Below are positions 1-12,400 of a stretch of 54,062 bases of DNA, piece after piece. The position numbers were made by a program, and so were the translations under genes. Location of the stretch: NCBI RefSeq assembly GCF_003050865.1, contig NZ_QAOK01000023.1:1-54062 (forward strand). The letters are read 5' to 3'. The DNA is from Nitrosospira multiformis. Lineage in GTDB: Bacteria > Pseudomonadota > Gammaproteobacteria > Burkholderiales > Nitrosomonadaceae. The notes beneath the pieces are model-generated. The model had not been told where the DNA came from and ran no database searches. It saw nothing but the letters and a program-made list of their open reading frames with translations. The stretch's first letter is position 1. Each line of letters opens with the position of its first letter.

Positions 1-60
1 CGATTCCATAACCCGCGAAAACGGCGACAGCTGGAAATGCATCAGAAGCAGGATTTAGGC

Positions 61-525
61 TTAACCAAACCGTCCGGAGAAATGGGGTAAAACCCCAGAT
101 ACATCTGGCTTTAAAAGCACTTGATCTATAAGTCCCTTGTTTGTCTTAAACTTAGCCGAGAACGTATCCCAGTTAGCTGAAAGCACCAACTTAACGCCAT
201 GAAGGAATTTAAGAAGATCTCCTTTACCAATGGTCTTTGTTCCATTTCCGTGCCACTTAGATTGGACAAAAACTAGTGTATTTTTACTTTCATCATAAAA
301 ACATCCGTCTATACCTTGGTCGCGCTCGCCATCTAAGACTGCTAACGCCGCTTTATTGATTGGAATTCCGGTCAATCCACTAATTGCGAACGCAGTAAGT
401 GCTCGGCTTAGTGCGGCCTGTCGGATTTCATTCGCTGGTTTCCCACTGAGATCAGTAACATCTATTGAAGGTATTATTGAATTCAGAAAGTACTGCTCTA
501 ACTGCCTAACATGAACATCTGACAT
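61..525 (-). CDS. AIPR-family (abortive infection) N-terminal fragment, probably truncated
   Basis: The 154 residues resemble the N-terminal domain of AIPR proteins, which are implicated in phage defence. They carry a restriction-endonuclease-like signature: GERDQGIDG at about 66-74, then a beta strand ending FVQSKW at 86-91, matching the D...QxK form of the PD-(D/E)xK nuclease core. Family members are usually several hundred residues long. Here the frame stops soon after the predicted nuclease core, and the last ten or so residues look unrelated, as expected after a frameshift or deletion. The start is the ATG at 525. The family call rests on motif recognition. A short stand-alone nuclease-fold protein is possible, but a remnant is more likely. 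Confidence 0.55.
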   Translation of the reverse strand: MSDVHVRQLEQYFLNSIIPSIDVTDLSGKPANEIRQAALSRALTAFAISGLTGIPINKAALAVLDGERDQGIDGCFYDESKNTLVFVQSKWHGNGTKTIGKGDLLKFLHGVKLVLSANWDTFSAKFKTNKGLIDQVLLKPDVSGVLPHFSGRFG

Positions 526-621
526 ATCGCTTCCTTAAGAACATTAGTTTGGTCCGTAAGGACGCAAGGTGGAATAGCCTCAAAGAATCTTGGATAAAGA
601 AAACAATAAATGGGATCACAA

Positions 622-2085
622 TCACAACCCCAACTCGCTCCAAATCCCGTCCACCCTCGCCTTCACTCCCTCATCCATCGCAATCGGCTTGCCCCATTCG
701 CGGCTGGTTTCGCCCGGCCATTTATTGGTGGCATCCAGTCCCATTTTTCCGCCTAGGCCGGATACAGGGCTGGCGAAATCGAGATAGTCGATGGGCGTGT
801 TTTCGACGATGAGCGTGTCCCGCGCGGGATCGACTCGCGTGGTGATGGCCCAGATGACTTCCTTCCAGTCACGGATATTGACGTCATCATCCGTGACGAT
901 AATGAATTTGGTGTACATGAATTGCCGTAAAAAGCTCCATACGCCGAACATGACGCGCTTGGCGTGGCCAGCATATTGCTTTTTCATGCTCACCACCGCC
1001 ATGCGGTAGGAGCAGCCTTCCGGCGGCAGGTAGAAATCGACGATCTCGGTGAACTGCTTCTGCAGCAGGGGAACGAACACTTCATTGAGCGCCACGCCGA
1101 GTATGGCAGGCTCATCCGGCGGTTTACCGGTGTAGGTGGAGTGGTAGATCGGATCGCGGCGCATGGTGATGCGCTCGATAGTGAATACCGGGAAGGTTTC
1201 CTGCTCGTTGTAGTAGCCGGTGTGGTCGCCGAACGGGCCTTCCACCGCTGTCTCATCGGGATAGATGTATCCCTCCAGCACGATTTCGGCACTCGCGGGA
1301 ACCTGCAAATCGTGCGTCAGGCATTTGACGATTTCGGTTTTGGCCCCGCGCAGCAGTCCGGCAAACTGATATTCGCTTAAACTATCCGGCACGGGTGTGA
1401 CGGCGCCGAGTATGGTCGCCGGGTCCGCTCCCAGGGCTACTGCAATTGGATAGGGTTGTCCCGGATTGGCGAGAGTGAAGTCGCGGAAATCCAGCGCGCC
1501 GCCGCGATGCGCGAGCCAGCGCATGATGACTTTGTTGGGCGCGATCACCTGCTGGCGGTAAATGCCGAGATTCTGGCGGGTCTTGTGCGGCCCTTTGGTA
1601 ACGGTCAACCCCCAGGTGATCAACGGGGCCGCGTCGCCCGGCCAGCAGGTCTGGATCGGCAGCTTGCCGAGGTCTACGTCTTTGCCTTCCCAGACGATTT
1701 CCTGGCAGGGCGCCTTTGAGAGCTCCTTCGGCGCCATATTGAGCACCTGTTTCAGTACGGGCAATTTCTCCCATGCGTCTTTCAGGCCTTTGGGGGGATC
1801 GGGTTCTTTCAGATAAGCGAGGAGCTTGCCCACCTCACGCAGCGCCTCGACCGAATCCTGCCCCATGCCCATCGCGACGCGCTTTGGCGTGCCGAACAGG
1901 TTTGCGAGCACCGGAATGGCGTGCCCCTTGGGTTTTTCGAACAGCACTGCGGGACCACCCGCTTTCAGCAGGCGATCGCAGATTTCCGTCATTTCCAGAT
2001 GAGGATCGACCTCGACTGCTACACGTTTCAGCTCGCCCTGTCTTTCGAGTTGCGCCAGAAAATCGCGCAGGTCCTTGTACTTCAT
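622..2085 (-). CDS. ubiD: 4-hydroxy-3-polyprenylbenzoate decarboxylase UbiD
   Basis: This is the prenylated-FMN-dependent decarboxylase that removes the carboxyl group of 3-octaprenyl-4-hydroxybenzoate in ubiquinone synthesis. The 487-residue length is normal for the family. NLGIYRQQ (172-179) and RWLAHRGG (189-196) fall in the cofactor-binding region, and [11 protein letters not shown] (282-292) is the family signature around the metal and cofactor site. It lies 61 bases downstream of ubiA on the same strand, so the two are probably cotranscribed and carry out successive steps. The ribosome binding site before its ATG is part of a 3 x 9 bp repeat. Confidence 0.95.
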   Translation of the reverse strand: MKYKDLRDFLAQLERQGELKRVAVEVDPHLEMTEICDRLLKAGGPAVLFEKPKGHAIPVLANLFGTPKRVAMGMGQDSVEALREVGKLLAYLKEPDPPKGLKDAWEKLPVLKQVLNMAPKELSKAPCQEIVWEGKDVDLGKLPIQTCWPGDAAPLITWGLTVTKGPHKTRQNLGIYRQQVIAPNKVIMRWLAHRGGALDFRDFTLANPGQPYPIAVALGADPATILGAVTPVPDSLSEYQFAGLLRGAKTEIVKCLTHDLQVPASAEIVLEGYIYPDETAVEGPFGDHTGYYNEQETFPVFTIERITMRRDPIYHSTYTGKPPDEPAILGVALNEVFVPLLQKQFTEIVDFYLPPEGCSYRMAVVSMKKQYAGHAKRVMFGVWSFLRQFMYTKFIIVTDDDVNIRDWKEVIWAITTRVDPARDTLIVENTPIDYLDFASPVSGLGGKMGLDATNKWPGETSREWGKPIAMDEGVKARVDGIWSELGL

Positions 2086-2111
2086 TTACGCCCTTTACGT
2101 CCTTTACGTTT
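2085..2111. repeat. 3 x 9 bp tandem repeat carrying the ubiD ribosome binding site
   Basis: Three consecutive 9-base units of the form TTTACGNNN occupy the ubiA-ubiD gap. On the coding (minus) strand they give repeated GTAAAGG-type Shine-Dalgarno sequences, the last one 6-8 bases before the ubiD ATG. Change in unit number could alter ubiD translation, which is an inference. Confidence 0.5.
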
Positions 2112-2146
2112 TGGGTCCCGGGTTCCGGTGCCTCAATAAGTCGCTC

Positions 2147-3016
2147 TTACCAGGTAATCGCCAGATAATCCAGCGCGATACCGGCAAATATCGTCGCGCC
2201 TACCCAGTTGTTGTGAAGAAAAGCCTTGAAACAGCGCGCACGGTCGCGGTCGTGGATCAGGCCGTATTGATACAGGATCAGCCCCAGCGCTGTCACAAGA
2301 CCGATGTAATAAACGGTGCCGAGATTGTGGATCAGGCCGATGGCAACCATGCTCCCGAGGAAAACCGCGTGGCACAGCATCACACCGGCCACGTCGAAAC
2401 GTCCGAACGTGATGGCGGAAGTCTTGATGCCGATCTTGAGATCGTCCACCTTGTCCACCATGGCATATTCGGTATCGTAGGCGATCACCCACAAGAGGTT
2501 TGCACCCATCAGGAACCAGGCAAGGAACGGCACTTCCCCGGTCTGGGCCGCAAATGCCATCGGGATGCCGAAGCTGAAGGCAATGCCGAGGTAAGCCTGC
2601 GGCATGGCGAAAAACCGCTTGGTGAAAGGATAGCTGGCAGCGAGGAACAGGGCAACGAACGAAAGCTCGATGGTAAGCCGGTTCAGCGGCTGGATCAGCA
2701 GGAATGCCACGAGGCTCAAACCTGCGGCCAGCAGCAACGCTTCCCTGGTGCTCACCACTCCAACTGCGAGGGGCCGGCTCCGGGTGCGCTCGACATGCCC
2801 ATCGAAATTGCGATCAGCATAGTCGTTGACGACACAACCGGCGGAACGCATCAGCACCGTGCCCAGCACGAATATCAACAGGATATCCAGCCGTGGCACG
2901 CCTTCCGCCGCCAGCCACAAGCCCCACAGCGTGGGCCACAGCAGCAGCAGAATGCCGATAGGCTTGTCCAGCCGCATCAGCTTTTCGTAATGCACGAAAC
3001 GTTGAGTGAGTGTCAC
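2147..3016 (-). CDS. ubiA: 4-hydroxybenzoate octaprenyltransferase UbiA
   Basis: This integral membrane prenyltransferase joins the polyprenyl chain to 4-hydroxybenzoate, the step before UbiD. The 289 residues contain the two aspartate-rich motifs of the UbiA superfamily: NDYADRNFD at 64-72 and [12 protein letters not shown] at 180-191. The start is a GTG at 3016. It overlaps the stop codon of the decayed upstream ubiC copy as GTGA, which is the original ubiC-ubiA coupling. The functional ubiC now lies 16 kb away at 19429-19971, so ubiA has lost its original upstream partner and probably its promoter region. Confidence 0.95.
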   Translation of the reverse strand: MTLTQRFVHYEKLMRLDKPIGILLLLWPTLWGLWLAAEGVPRLDILLIFVLGTVLMRSAGCVVNDYADRNFDGHVERTRSRPLAVGVVSTREALLLAAGLSLVAFLLIQPLNRLTIELSFVALFLAASYPFTKRFFAMPQAYLGIAFSFGIPMAFAAQTGEVPFLAWFLMGANLLWVIAYDTEYAMVDKVDDLKIGIKTSAITFGRFDVAGVMLCHAVFLGSMVAIGLIHNLGTVYYIGLVTALGLILYQYGLIHDRDRARCFKAFLHNNWVGATIFAGIALDYLAITW

Positions 3017-3326
3017 GCGAACTCCAGGATGGAAGGAAGAAGCACTTCAATAACCGATATAAAATTCACTTCCCGCACCAATGCCGGTTCAGTTAGCGCT
3101 GCCATAGATTCGCCATGGCATCTCATTGGCTATCTCATTGGCCAACTCATCGCCGCACGTCACGTCCAGCGACTGGAACACAGCCTTGACACTGAGTTCC
3201 CCCATAGCAGCGGCATTGAATAATGCTGGGTAAGCAAGGCGCGATTCTGCAGCCAGCGCGTGCGGAAAGAAAAGGGTGAATTATGCCGCATTATCCCCTG
3301 CAGCTGAATCTCCAGCCCCTTGGAGC
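2964..3326. repeat. Left copy of the duplicated ubiC-ubiA junction
   Basis: This segment is homologous to 19379-20072 in the same orientation. In the colinear stretch 2964-3060 versus 19380-19476 I count about 12 differences in 97 bases, all transitions. The left copy lacks about 265 bases (19477-19741 on the right). In the right copy that stretch is bounded by two CAATAT hexamers (19471-19476 and 19736-19741), as in deletion between short direct repeats. A second gap of about 60 bases lies near 3260. The two copies bracket the NRPS island. Confidence 0.8.
3013..3263 (-). pseudogene. ubiC: Decayed ubiC (chorismate lyase) copy
   Basis: This is a remnant of chorismate pyruvate-lyase immediately upstream of ubiA. 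Reading on the minus strand, WLQNRALLTQ matches WLQNHGSLTQ of the intact copy. After a frameshift the sequence continues as a match to the intact GEFSVKPVFQSL and CGDELA segments. It then has [12 protein letters not shown] joined to LLPSILEFA-stop, where the intact gene has VREVYLY and, 88 codons later, ILVTEVFLPSILELA. It has therefore lost its N-terminus and an internal 88 codons, and carries at least one frameshift. Chorismate lyase function must come from the 19429-19971 copy. Confidence 0.8.
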
Positions 3327-3462
3327 CGAGGAAAAGTGATCTCTCTTTCAAATAAACGGCCTTTTCGGATTCATTACATTGAAATTCCCGCAGGATTGAC
3401 TAAATTCAAAATGCAGAGCACCAGATAGACGAGCGGGACGTGTCCCAAAGGAAGAGCGTTGG

Positions 3463-6400
3463 ATGATGGAAAAAGCCGCAAGATCGATGCCAACCACGAA
3501 TAGCGAAACTTTCCTTTTTCCCACCTCGTTTGCCCAGCAAAGGCTATGGTTTTTCGAGCAACTGTATCCTGGCAGTACGGTTTATCACCTGAGCACAGTG
3601 TTGCCGTTCGACGGCCTGCTGGATCGCAAGGCCCTGGAAGAGAGCCTGGGCGATCTGCTCGACCGCCACGAGGCGCTGCGCACCACCTTCACTGCCCTGG
3701 ACGGAGCCCCGGTACAGCTCATTGCACCGCATCTGCGCATTGAGATGCCCCTGGTGGATGTCAGCAAGCCAGCGGACGGGTGTCTGGAACGCGCCCGGGA
3801 AGCAGCCCGCACTGCACTGGCCGAGCCCTTCGATCTGGTCCGCGGTCCGCTGCTGCGCGCCACTCTGGTGCGGCTTGAGCACGATTATCACTGGCTGGTG
3901 CTGGTGCTCCATCATATCGTTGCCGATGGCTGGTCATTCGAAGTGCTGCATCGCGATCTGCGCGCGCTCTATGAAGCCAGGTGCCGACATGAGCAGGCAG
4001 CATTGCCGGCACTTCCTGTCCAGTACGCAGACTTTGCCTGCTGGCAGCGGCGCATTCTGCAAGGGGAGCGGCTGGATGCCCTGTTTGCCTATTGGCAGGC
4101 GCAACTGAAGGATGCTCCGGCACAACTCGCCCTGCCTGCGGACCGGCCGCGCCCGGTTCAATCCAGCTATCGCGGGGGACGGTGCGGCGTATCGATCGAT
4201 GCAACACTGACAGCCCGGCTGCGCGCGCTGGGACAATCGCAAGGGGCAACCTTGTTCATGACACTGCTGGCTGCCTTTGGCGTGCTGTTGTCCCGCTACA
4301 GCGGCCAATCCGACCTGGTGATCGGCACTCCCATCGCCAACCGCACCCGCAGCGAACTGGAAGGATTGATCGGGTTTTTCGTCAATACGCTGGCCTTGCG
4401 CCTCGATCTCTCAGGCAATCCCTCGTTTACCACTCTGCTCGAGCGCGTGCGCAACGTGACAACCGCTGCTTACACCCATCAGGACATGCCTTTCGAGATG
4501 CTGGTCGCAAGACTCGCTCCCAAACGACACTTGAGCCAGACCCCGCTCTTCCAGGTAATGTTCAATCTGCAAAATGTTCCTGCTCCGGAGCAGGAGGAAG
4601 AGGTGGCAGACAAGCCGGGAACCCGCTACCGTGATGAGTTCGTCACAGCCAAGTTCGATCTTCTGCTTTCACTGGTAGACGATGGACACCGGGTGACAGG
4701 GTACTTTGAATACGCTGCAGACCTTTTCGACATCGAGGCCATCCACCGGATGGCGGTTCATCTCGAAACCCTGTTGATTGCCGTCGCCGCTGATCCGGCT
4801 GGATCGGCCGGTTCGGCTTGTGGCATCTCGAGCCTGCCTATTGTTACGCAGGCTGAACGGGCCCAGCTTCTGGTCGAATGGAACGCCACGCATACGGAAT
4901 ATCCCCGCAACGCATGCATTCAAGGGTTATTCGAAGAGCAGGCCGCTCGCCGTCCGGACGCCGTTGCCATTGTCCTTGAAAAGGATTGGCTCACGTACGG
5001 CGAACTCAATCTCCGTGCCAATCGACTGGCACATCGCCTGCGCCGGTTCGGCGTCGGCCCTGAGACCCTGGTTGGGGTCTGCCTTGAACGATCCTTTGAA
5101 TTGATCATCGCGCTGCTCGGAGTTCTTAAAGCCGGGGGCGCATATCTCCCACTGGAGCCCGGCACCCCCCAGGCTCGGCTATCGGCAATGTTGCACGATG
5201 CAGGAGCGAAAGTTTTGTTGACTCAGCGAAAGTTTGCGGACGTATTGCGGGGGGTATTGCAGGGGGAAACCAATCAACTGATTTGCCTTGATGATGAGTG
5301 CGAAGAAACGGAGTTGGAATCCGCGAGTGATCCCGCAAGCGGCACCCGCCCGGACAATCTCGCCTACGTATGTTACACCTCTGGCTCCACCGGCGTTCCC
5401 AAGGGCGTAGCCGTCGAACAGCGCGCCGTGGTACGACTGGTAAAAGGCACGGACTATGCCACGTTCACTCCTGATGACGTGTTTCTTCAGTTCGCGCCGA
5501 TTGCCTTCGATGCGTCTACGTTCGAGATCTGGGCATGTCTGCTCAATGGTGGAAAACTTGTGATCATGCCACCGGAGGCGCCATCTCTCGAAAAACTCTC
5601 GAGTGTCATCGCGCACCAGCGGATCAGCACTCTGTGGCTGACATCCGGGCTTTTTCACCAGATGGTCGATAATCATTGCGAAGAGCTGAATGCAGTGCGA
5701 CAGCTTCTCGCGGGAGGTGATGTATTGTCGCCCGATCACATTCGCAGGATGGGCCAGCAAAATCCCCAGTGCATTCTGATCGCCGCTTACGGGCCCACGG
5801 AGAATACCACTTTCACGTCCTGCTACCGGGTGCCCGCGCCAGAACGGATTCACTGCCCCATTCCCATAGGTCGGCCGATTGCCAATACTGAAGTGTATGT
5901 GCTTGACGACAGGCTCCAGCCGGTGCCCATCGGTGTGACCGGGGAACTCTATATCGGAGGCGAAGGACTGGCACGCGGCTACCTCAACCGTCCGGAACTC
6001 ACCGCCGAGCGCTTCATTGCCCATCCCTTCCGTCCCCAAGGCCGCGTATACCGGACCGGGGATTGGGTGCGCTACCTTCCCGATGGAAATCTCGAATTCA
6101 TCGGCCGCCGCGACCAGCAAGTCAAAGTGCGGGGATTCCGCGTCGAACTGGGCGAGGTGGAGGCAGCTCTGCACGCATATCCCGGCGTGCGCGAGGCAGT
6201 GGCGACAATGCGCGAAGATGCGCCCGGCGACAAGCGTTTGATCGCCTATGTGGTAGCGGATGCGGAAGAACCGCCTTCTGCGAGTGAGTGGCGGCGTTTC
6301 TTGCAGGAACGGCTGCCCGGCTACATGGTGCCTTCGGCATTCGTAGCCATCCCTGCCTTGCCGCTCACCCCGAATGGCAAGCTCGACCGTGCAGCACTGC

Positions 6401-9400
6401 CAGCACCTTCGATCGTGAGGGAAACCGAAGCCGTTGCGCCGCGAACACAGGACGAGCAGCGCCTGGCGGATATATTCGCCGAGCTGTTGCGAATCCCAAA
6501 GGTCGGCATTCACGATAATTTCTTTGAACTGGGGGGTCATTCCCTGCTGGCAACGCGTGCAGTTTCGCGAATCCGCGACGTTCTGCACGCCACGGTCCCA
6601 CTTCATGTCCTCTTTGACGCCCCCACGGTTGGAGAACTGGCGCTACGGCTGGGACCCCGCACAGCGTCACAGCCAATTCAGCGCCGTCCGGAAGGACCGT
6701 GCCCACTTTCTTTCTCCCAGCAGCGTCTGTGGTTCCTCGATCAGCTTTCACCGAACAGTGCTGCCTATAACATTTGCACTACGTTTGCCTTTAAGGGATT
6801 GCTGGATGCGACAGTACTCAGGCAGAGCCTGGGCGAGATCGTGCGGCGTCACGAAATCATGCGTACCACCTTCACTGCCATTGATGGGCAGGGCATCCAG
6901 GTGGTCATGCCGCCTTCACCGCCCCAGCTTACCGTCATCGATCTTCGCGAAGCGTCAGCGGCCGAGGCGCGCAGGATAATCAACACGGAAGCCGAAATAC
7001 CGTTCGATCTCGTAACAGGACCGCTTTTTCGCACGACGCTGTTGCGCATCGGAGAGCTGGATCACCTGCTCGTGCTGGCAATGCACCATATCATTGCCGA
7101 TGGCTGGTCCCTCGGCATTATTAAACAGGAACTGGCCGTTCTTGTTGAATCTTATTCCAGTCATGAAGCATCACCGCTGCCGGAGATTCCGATCCAGTAT
7201 GGAGATTTCGCCTGCTGGCAGAGGCGGACACTCCAGGGAGAGCAGCTCAACGGTTTGTTTGGGTATTGGAAAAAACAGCTGGAGGACGCGCCGGAGCAAC
7301 TTTGTCTACCAACAGACTACCCGCGCCCCGCGGTACAGAGTTTCCGCGGTGCTTCCTTGTCGGTGACACTGCCACCCAGATTGGCGAGAGGTCTGCAGGA
7401 CCTTTCGCAGCGGAAAGGCGTCACTCTGTTCATGACCCTGTTGACAGCTTTTGGCGTGCTGTTGTCGCGCTACAGCGGACAGTCCGACATAGTGGTCGGC
7501 ACTCCCATCGCAAACCGCACCCGCAGCGAACTGGAAGGGTTGATCGGATTTTTCGTCAACACGCTTGCCTTACGCCTCGATCTTTCCGGGGATCCGTCAT
7601 TTGCCGTGCTCCTTGAGCGCGTGCGCAACGTGACAACCGGTGCTTACACCCATCAGGACATGCCTTTCGAGATGCTGGTCGCCAGGCTCGCCCCGGCACG
7701 CCATCTGGACCATTCTCCGCTCTTTCAGGTCATGTTCTCATTGGATAAGGAGAATTCCGGCAGCGAAACGCTATTACCCATCATGCCCATCAGCAGCGCC
7801 ACAAGCGATTTCGTGGAAGCCCGGGGCGCTGCGAAGTTCGATCTCACCCTCGCAATGACTGAGTTCAATGATGGCATCACCGCTTCCTTCGAATATGCCA
7901 CGGATCTCTTTGAACCAGCCACCATAAGGCGAATGCTCGACCATTTTCTGGTACTGGTAGACGGAATTATCAATAACGTGGAGCAGCGTCTATCCGGGCT
8001 GCCTCTGCTTTCCGCGATGGAGCAACAGCAACTGCTCGTGGACTGGAACGCTACCGCAACCCTGTTTCCGCGCGATTGCTGCATCCATACATTATTCGAA
8101 CTCCAGGCAATGCGAAGCCCGGATGCCATAGCCCTCGAAGCGGATCATGAACGCCTGACCTACGAGCAACTGAATCATCGCGCCGATCAACTGGCCCGAT
8201 GCCTGAGAGAGATTAAGCCTGGTACTCCGGTCGGGCTACTGATCGATCGCGGCATGGAAATGGCTGTCGGCATTCTCGGTATCCTGAAGGCGGGCGCAGC
8301 ATATATTCCCCTTGATTCCAGGCTTCCAGCGGAACGCATCGCGTTCATTCTTTCCGATACTGCTGCACCCGCCGTTGTAACCCGGACTGAGTTCAGGCAT
8401 CGGCTCGCAGGTTATAGCGGGAGGGTTATCTGCCCGGAGGACGCCAAGCCCGACGAAGCAGAAACAACGAGCGTCGAAGAGGCGGACGCCACGGGAAATG
8501 CCGGACCGGAGAATCTTGCATACATCATTTACACATCGGGTTCTACCGGAACCCCAAAAGGCGTCATGATTTCCCATCGGTCGCTGGTCAATCATGCCAT
8601 TGCTATCTCCCGTTCTTATGAGCTTTGTTCCTCGGATCGGGTATTGCAAATCGCACCCCCCGCATTCGACGTGGCTGCCGAGGAAATTTTTCCTTCATGG
8701 CTGAGTGGAGCAACTGTCGTCGCATGGACAGATACAGGTCCTCCGGCCTTTTCGGATCTGATCGATCTGGTGGATAACCGTCACCTCAGCGTCCTGAATC
8801 TCCCGGCTTCCTACTGGCACGGATGGGTCGCCGAACTTTCCTCCCTGCGCTTGCCCGAAAGCCTTCGACTGGTTGTGGTCGGCAGCGAACCGGTGATTGC
8901 GGCACGGCTGGTGGACTGGCTCCGCCATACGCACGGAGACATCAATCTGATCAATGCCTATGGTCCCAGCGAAACCACAATCACAGCGATAATCTACAAA
9001 GTTCCGGCAGGCGGTGATTTCCGCAACCATACCGGAACCGGGTCTTCAAGCGTTGCGGTCTCTCCCGATCCCTCTGTCCGCTCTGTTCCCTCTGTCCCCA
9101 TAGGGCGGCCGATTGCCAATACTGAAGTGTATGTGCTTGACGACAGGCTCCAGCCGGTGCCCATCGGTGTGGCCGGAGAACTCTATATCGGGGGCGAAGG
9201 ACTGGCACGCGGCTACCTCAACCGTCCGGAACTCACCGCCGAGCGCTTCATTGCCCATCCCTTCCGTCCCGAAGGCCGCGTATACCGGACCGGGGATTGG
9301 GTGCGCTACCTTCCCGATGGAAATCTCGAATTCATCGGCCGCCGCGATCAGCAAGTCAAAGTGCGGGGATTCCGCGTCGAACTGGGCGAGGTGGAGGCAG

Positions 9401-12400
9401 CCTTGCATGCGTATCCCGGCGTGCGCGAGGCAGTGGCGACAATGCGCGAAGATGCGCCCGGCGACAAGCGTTTGATCGCCTATGTGGTAGCGGATGCGGA
9501 CGAACCGCCTTCTGCGAGCGAGTGGCGGCGCTTCTTGCAGGAACGGCTGCCCGGCTACATGGTGCCTTCGGCATTCGTGGCCATCCCCGCCTTGCCGCTC
9601 ACCCCGAATGGCAAGCTCGACCGTGCAGCACTGCCAGCACCTTCGATCGTGAGGGAAACCGAAGTCGTTGCGCCGCGAACACAGGACGAGCAGCGCCTGG
9701 CGGATATATTCGCCGAGCTGTTGCGAATCCCAAAGGTCGGCATTCACGATAATTTCTTCGAATTGGGGGGAGACTCGATTCTGGCGATTCAGATTGTCGC
9801 CAGAGCCCGATGCACAGGACTGCATTTCACGCCCCGCCAGATATTCGAGCAGCCAACGATTGCCGGATTGCTGACCGTCGTGAATACCGCCCCCATTCCG
9901 GCAGGAAAGGAAACAGTTCCGGGAACTGCCCCGCTTACGCCTATCCAGCACTGGTTTTTCGAGCAAAAACTGGCCAACCCACAGCACTATAACCAGGCGG
10001 CACTACTGCAAGTCTCTCCCGATATCGATGATGCTCGATGGGTATACACTTTCGCTCAGCTTCTGACGCATCACGACGCCTTGCGGCTGCGTTTCTTTCA
10101 TACCGGGGAAGAATGGATTCAGACACTTGCGGATCCACCTGCCGAGATTCCTTATCGCCGCACCGACCTGTCGGAAATTACTCCACCGCACCGGGCCGCA
10201 GCTATAGCGACGCACGCAGCGAAGGTGCAGGCGAGCCTCGATCTTACCCGCGGGCCCCTGCTGCGGGCTGAGCTATTCGACTTTGGAGTGGACGAGAAAC
10301 CTCTGTTGCTGATCGCAATCCATCATCTTGCCGTTGATGGCATCTCCTGGCGCATCCTGCTCGAAGACCTGGAAACCGTCAGCGCCGTGGCTGATCATCC
10401 GCCGCTTCTGCCATCCAAAACCACCGCTTTCACATTCTGGGCGCGCAAGCTTGCAGCATACGCGGGGTCAACGGAGCTTCGGGAAGAAGCGGCATACTGG
10501 CTAACCACGCTGCCTTCACATGCCGTCCAGTTGCCCACCGATCGGCCGGCCCCGCCTGAGGCCAACACAGCGGGCTCAAGCCGCATGGTGGTGGTTACTC
10601 TCGCACCGACGGAAACGGAACGCTTGCTGAGGGAGGCCGCCCAGGCTCATCACAGCACAGCGGAAGAAATACTGCTTACTGCTCTTGCCCTCACTCTTTC
10701 CCGGTGGACAGAATCGGACGTCACGCTTGTCGATCTGGAAGGACACGGGCGGGAAGCCATCTTCGATGAGGTCGACCTGTCCAGAACAGTCGGCTGGTTT
10801 ACCACGATCTTTCCGGTGCCCCTTGATGTCAGCAGTTGCGCCGATCATGGCGCTGCACTGCGGCAAATCAAGGAACGCCTGCATGCGGTTCCCCGTCGGG
10901 GCATTGGTTACGGGCTGCTACGATACATGAGCGAAGGCGAGGCTGAACAATACCTGAAAAGACTGCCGGAAGCACAGATAAGCTTCAACTACCTGGGGCA
11001 GTTCGAGCATGCTGCCGATCCGGGCGCCAGGGAGGATGATCTCCGCGGACCGGCCTGCAGCGAAAGTGGTCGGCGCCGCTATCTTATCGATATCAACGGC
11101 GGAATTTTCGCCGATCGGCTGCACCTGTCCTGGATTTACAGCGAAGCGGTACATCACCGCGACACCATCGAGGCGCTTGCCACGGTATTCATGGAAAAAC
11201 TGCGCGAATTGGTCAACTACTGCCCGTTCCAAGGGGAGAGCGCGCTTTCGCCAATGGATTTTCCACTTTCAAATCTTGACCACTCTCAGTTGAAGGGACT
11301 CCTCGCCGACAACCCGGATCTCGAGGATATTTATCCTCTCTCGCCAATGCAGGAGGGAATGCTCTTTCACACCCTTCTCGATCCGGATTCGGGAATCTAT
11401 GTTGAACAACTCCATCATTGCTTCCAGAACGGTATCAACGTCGAAGCATTTGAGCAAAGCTGGCGGCGCCTGGTGGCCCGGCATCCCGTGCTACGAACGA
11501 CGTTTCATTGGAAAGGCCTGAATACGCCCTTGCAGATCGTTCACCGGGATGCGCAACTGGACTGCCAATGCCTTGACTGGCGTGAAAGTCCACGAAAAGG
11601 AGAACAACTCCAAGAGTTCCTTCAAAACGACCGGAAGCGGGGTTTCGATCTTTCCAAAGCGCCGCCGATGCGCATCGTTCTGATACGCACCGCTGAAAAT
11701 CAATTCGAGTTCATCTGGAGCCACCATCATGTTCTCCTGGATGGGTGGAGCGTGCCTGTTCTCTTCTCCGAACTGGGAGATTTCTATGACGCGATGGAAC
11801 GGGGAATTCAGCATGATCCTCCGCCGCCGCGCCCCTACCGGGATTATATTGCCTGGCTGCGGGACCAGGACCGGAATGCTGCGCACGCTTACTGGAAGCG
11901 AAGGCTCGCAGGTTTTTCCGCAGCGATACCTTTGACCGTTGACCGGGTCCACCCAGGAGCCAAGGCAACTGAGGGATATGATGAAAAATATATTCGTCTG
12001 TCGACAGCCTTAACCTCCCGCCTGGAAACTTTTGCGCGCGAAAACCGGCTTACTTTAAATACACTGGTCCAGGCCGCCTGGGCGCTGCTGCTGAGTCGAT
12101 ACAGCGGGGAAAACGACATCGTGTTTGGTGTCATCGTGGCAGGAAGGCCCGCAGCCATTCCTGGTGTCGAATCGATGGTGGGTCTTTTCATCAATGCGCT
12201 GCCCTCGCGCATTTCGGTTTCCAGTTCCATGACCGTCCTCAACTGGTTACAGGAATTGCAAAAACACCAGCTCGAAGACAGGGAATACGAATACAGCCCC
12301 CTTGCGGAGGTGCAGCGCCTGAGTGAGGTCGCTGCGGGAATGCCGCTTTTCGAAAGCCTGCTGGTCTTCCAGAACTATCCGCTGCGCGGACCCACGAAGG

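Noticed and set aside
2075-3223. 382-codon plus-strand frame opposite ubiA
   Set aside because: Antisense shadow of ubiA and the ubiC remnant; rich in Gln, His and Arg as expected of an antisense frame.
3160-3351. 63-codon minus-strand frame upstream of ubiA
   Set aside because: Explained as part of the decayed ubiC copy running into upstream sequence; the middle matches the UbiC N-terminus and the rest is out of frame.
5179-6606. 475-codon minus-strand frame inside the NRPS
   Set aside because: Antisense shadow of A1; the same artefact repeats at 9046-9987 because the underlying DNA is duplicated.
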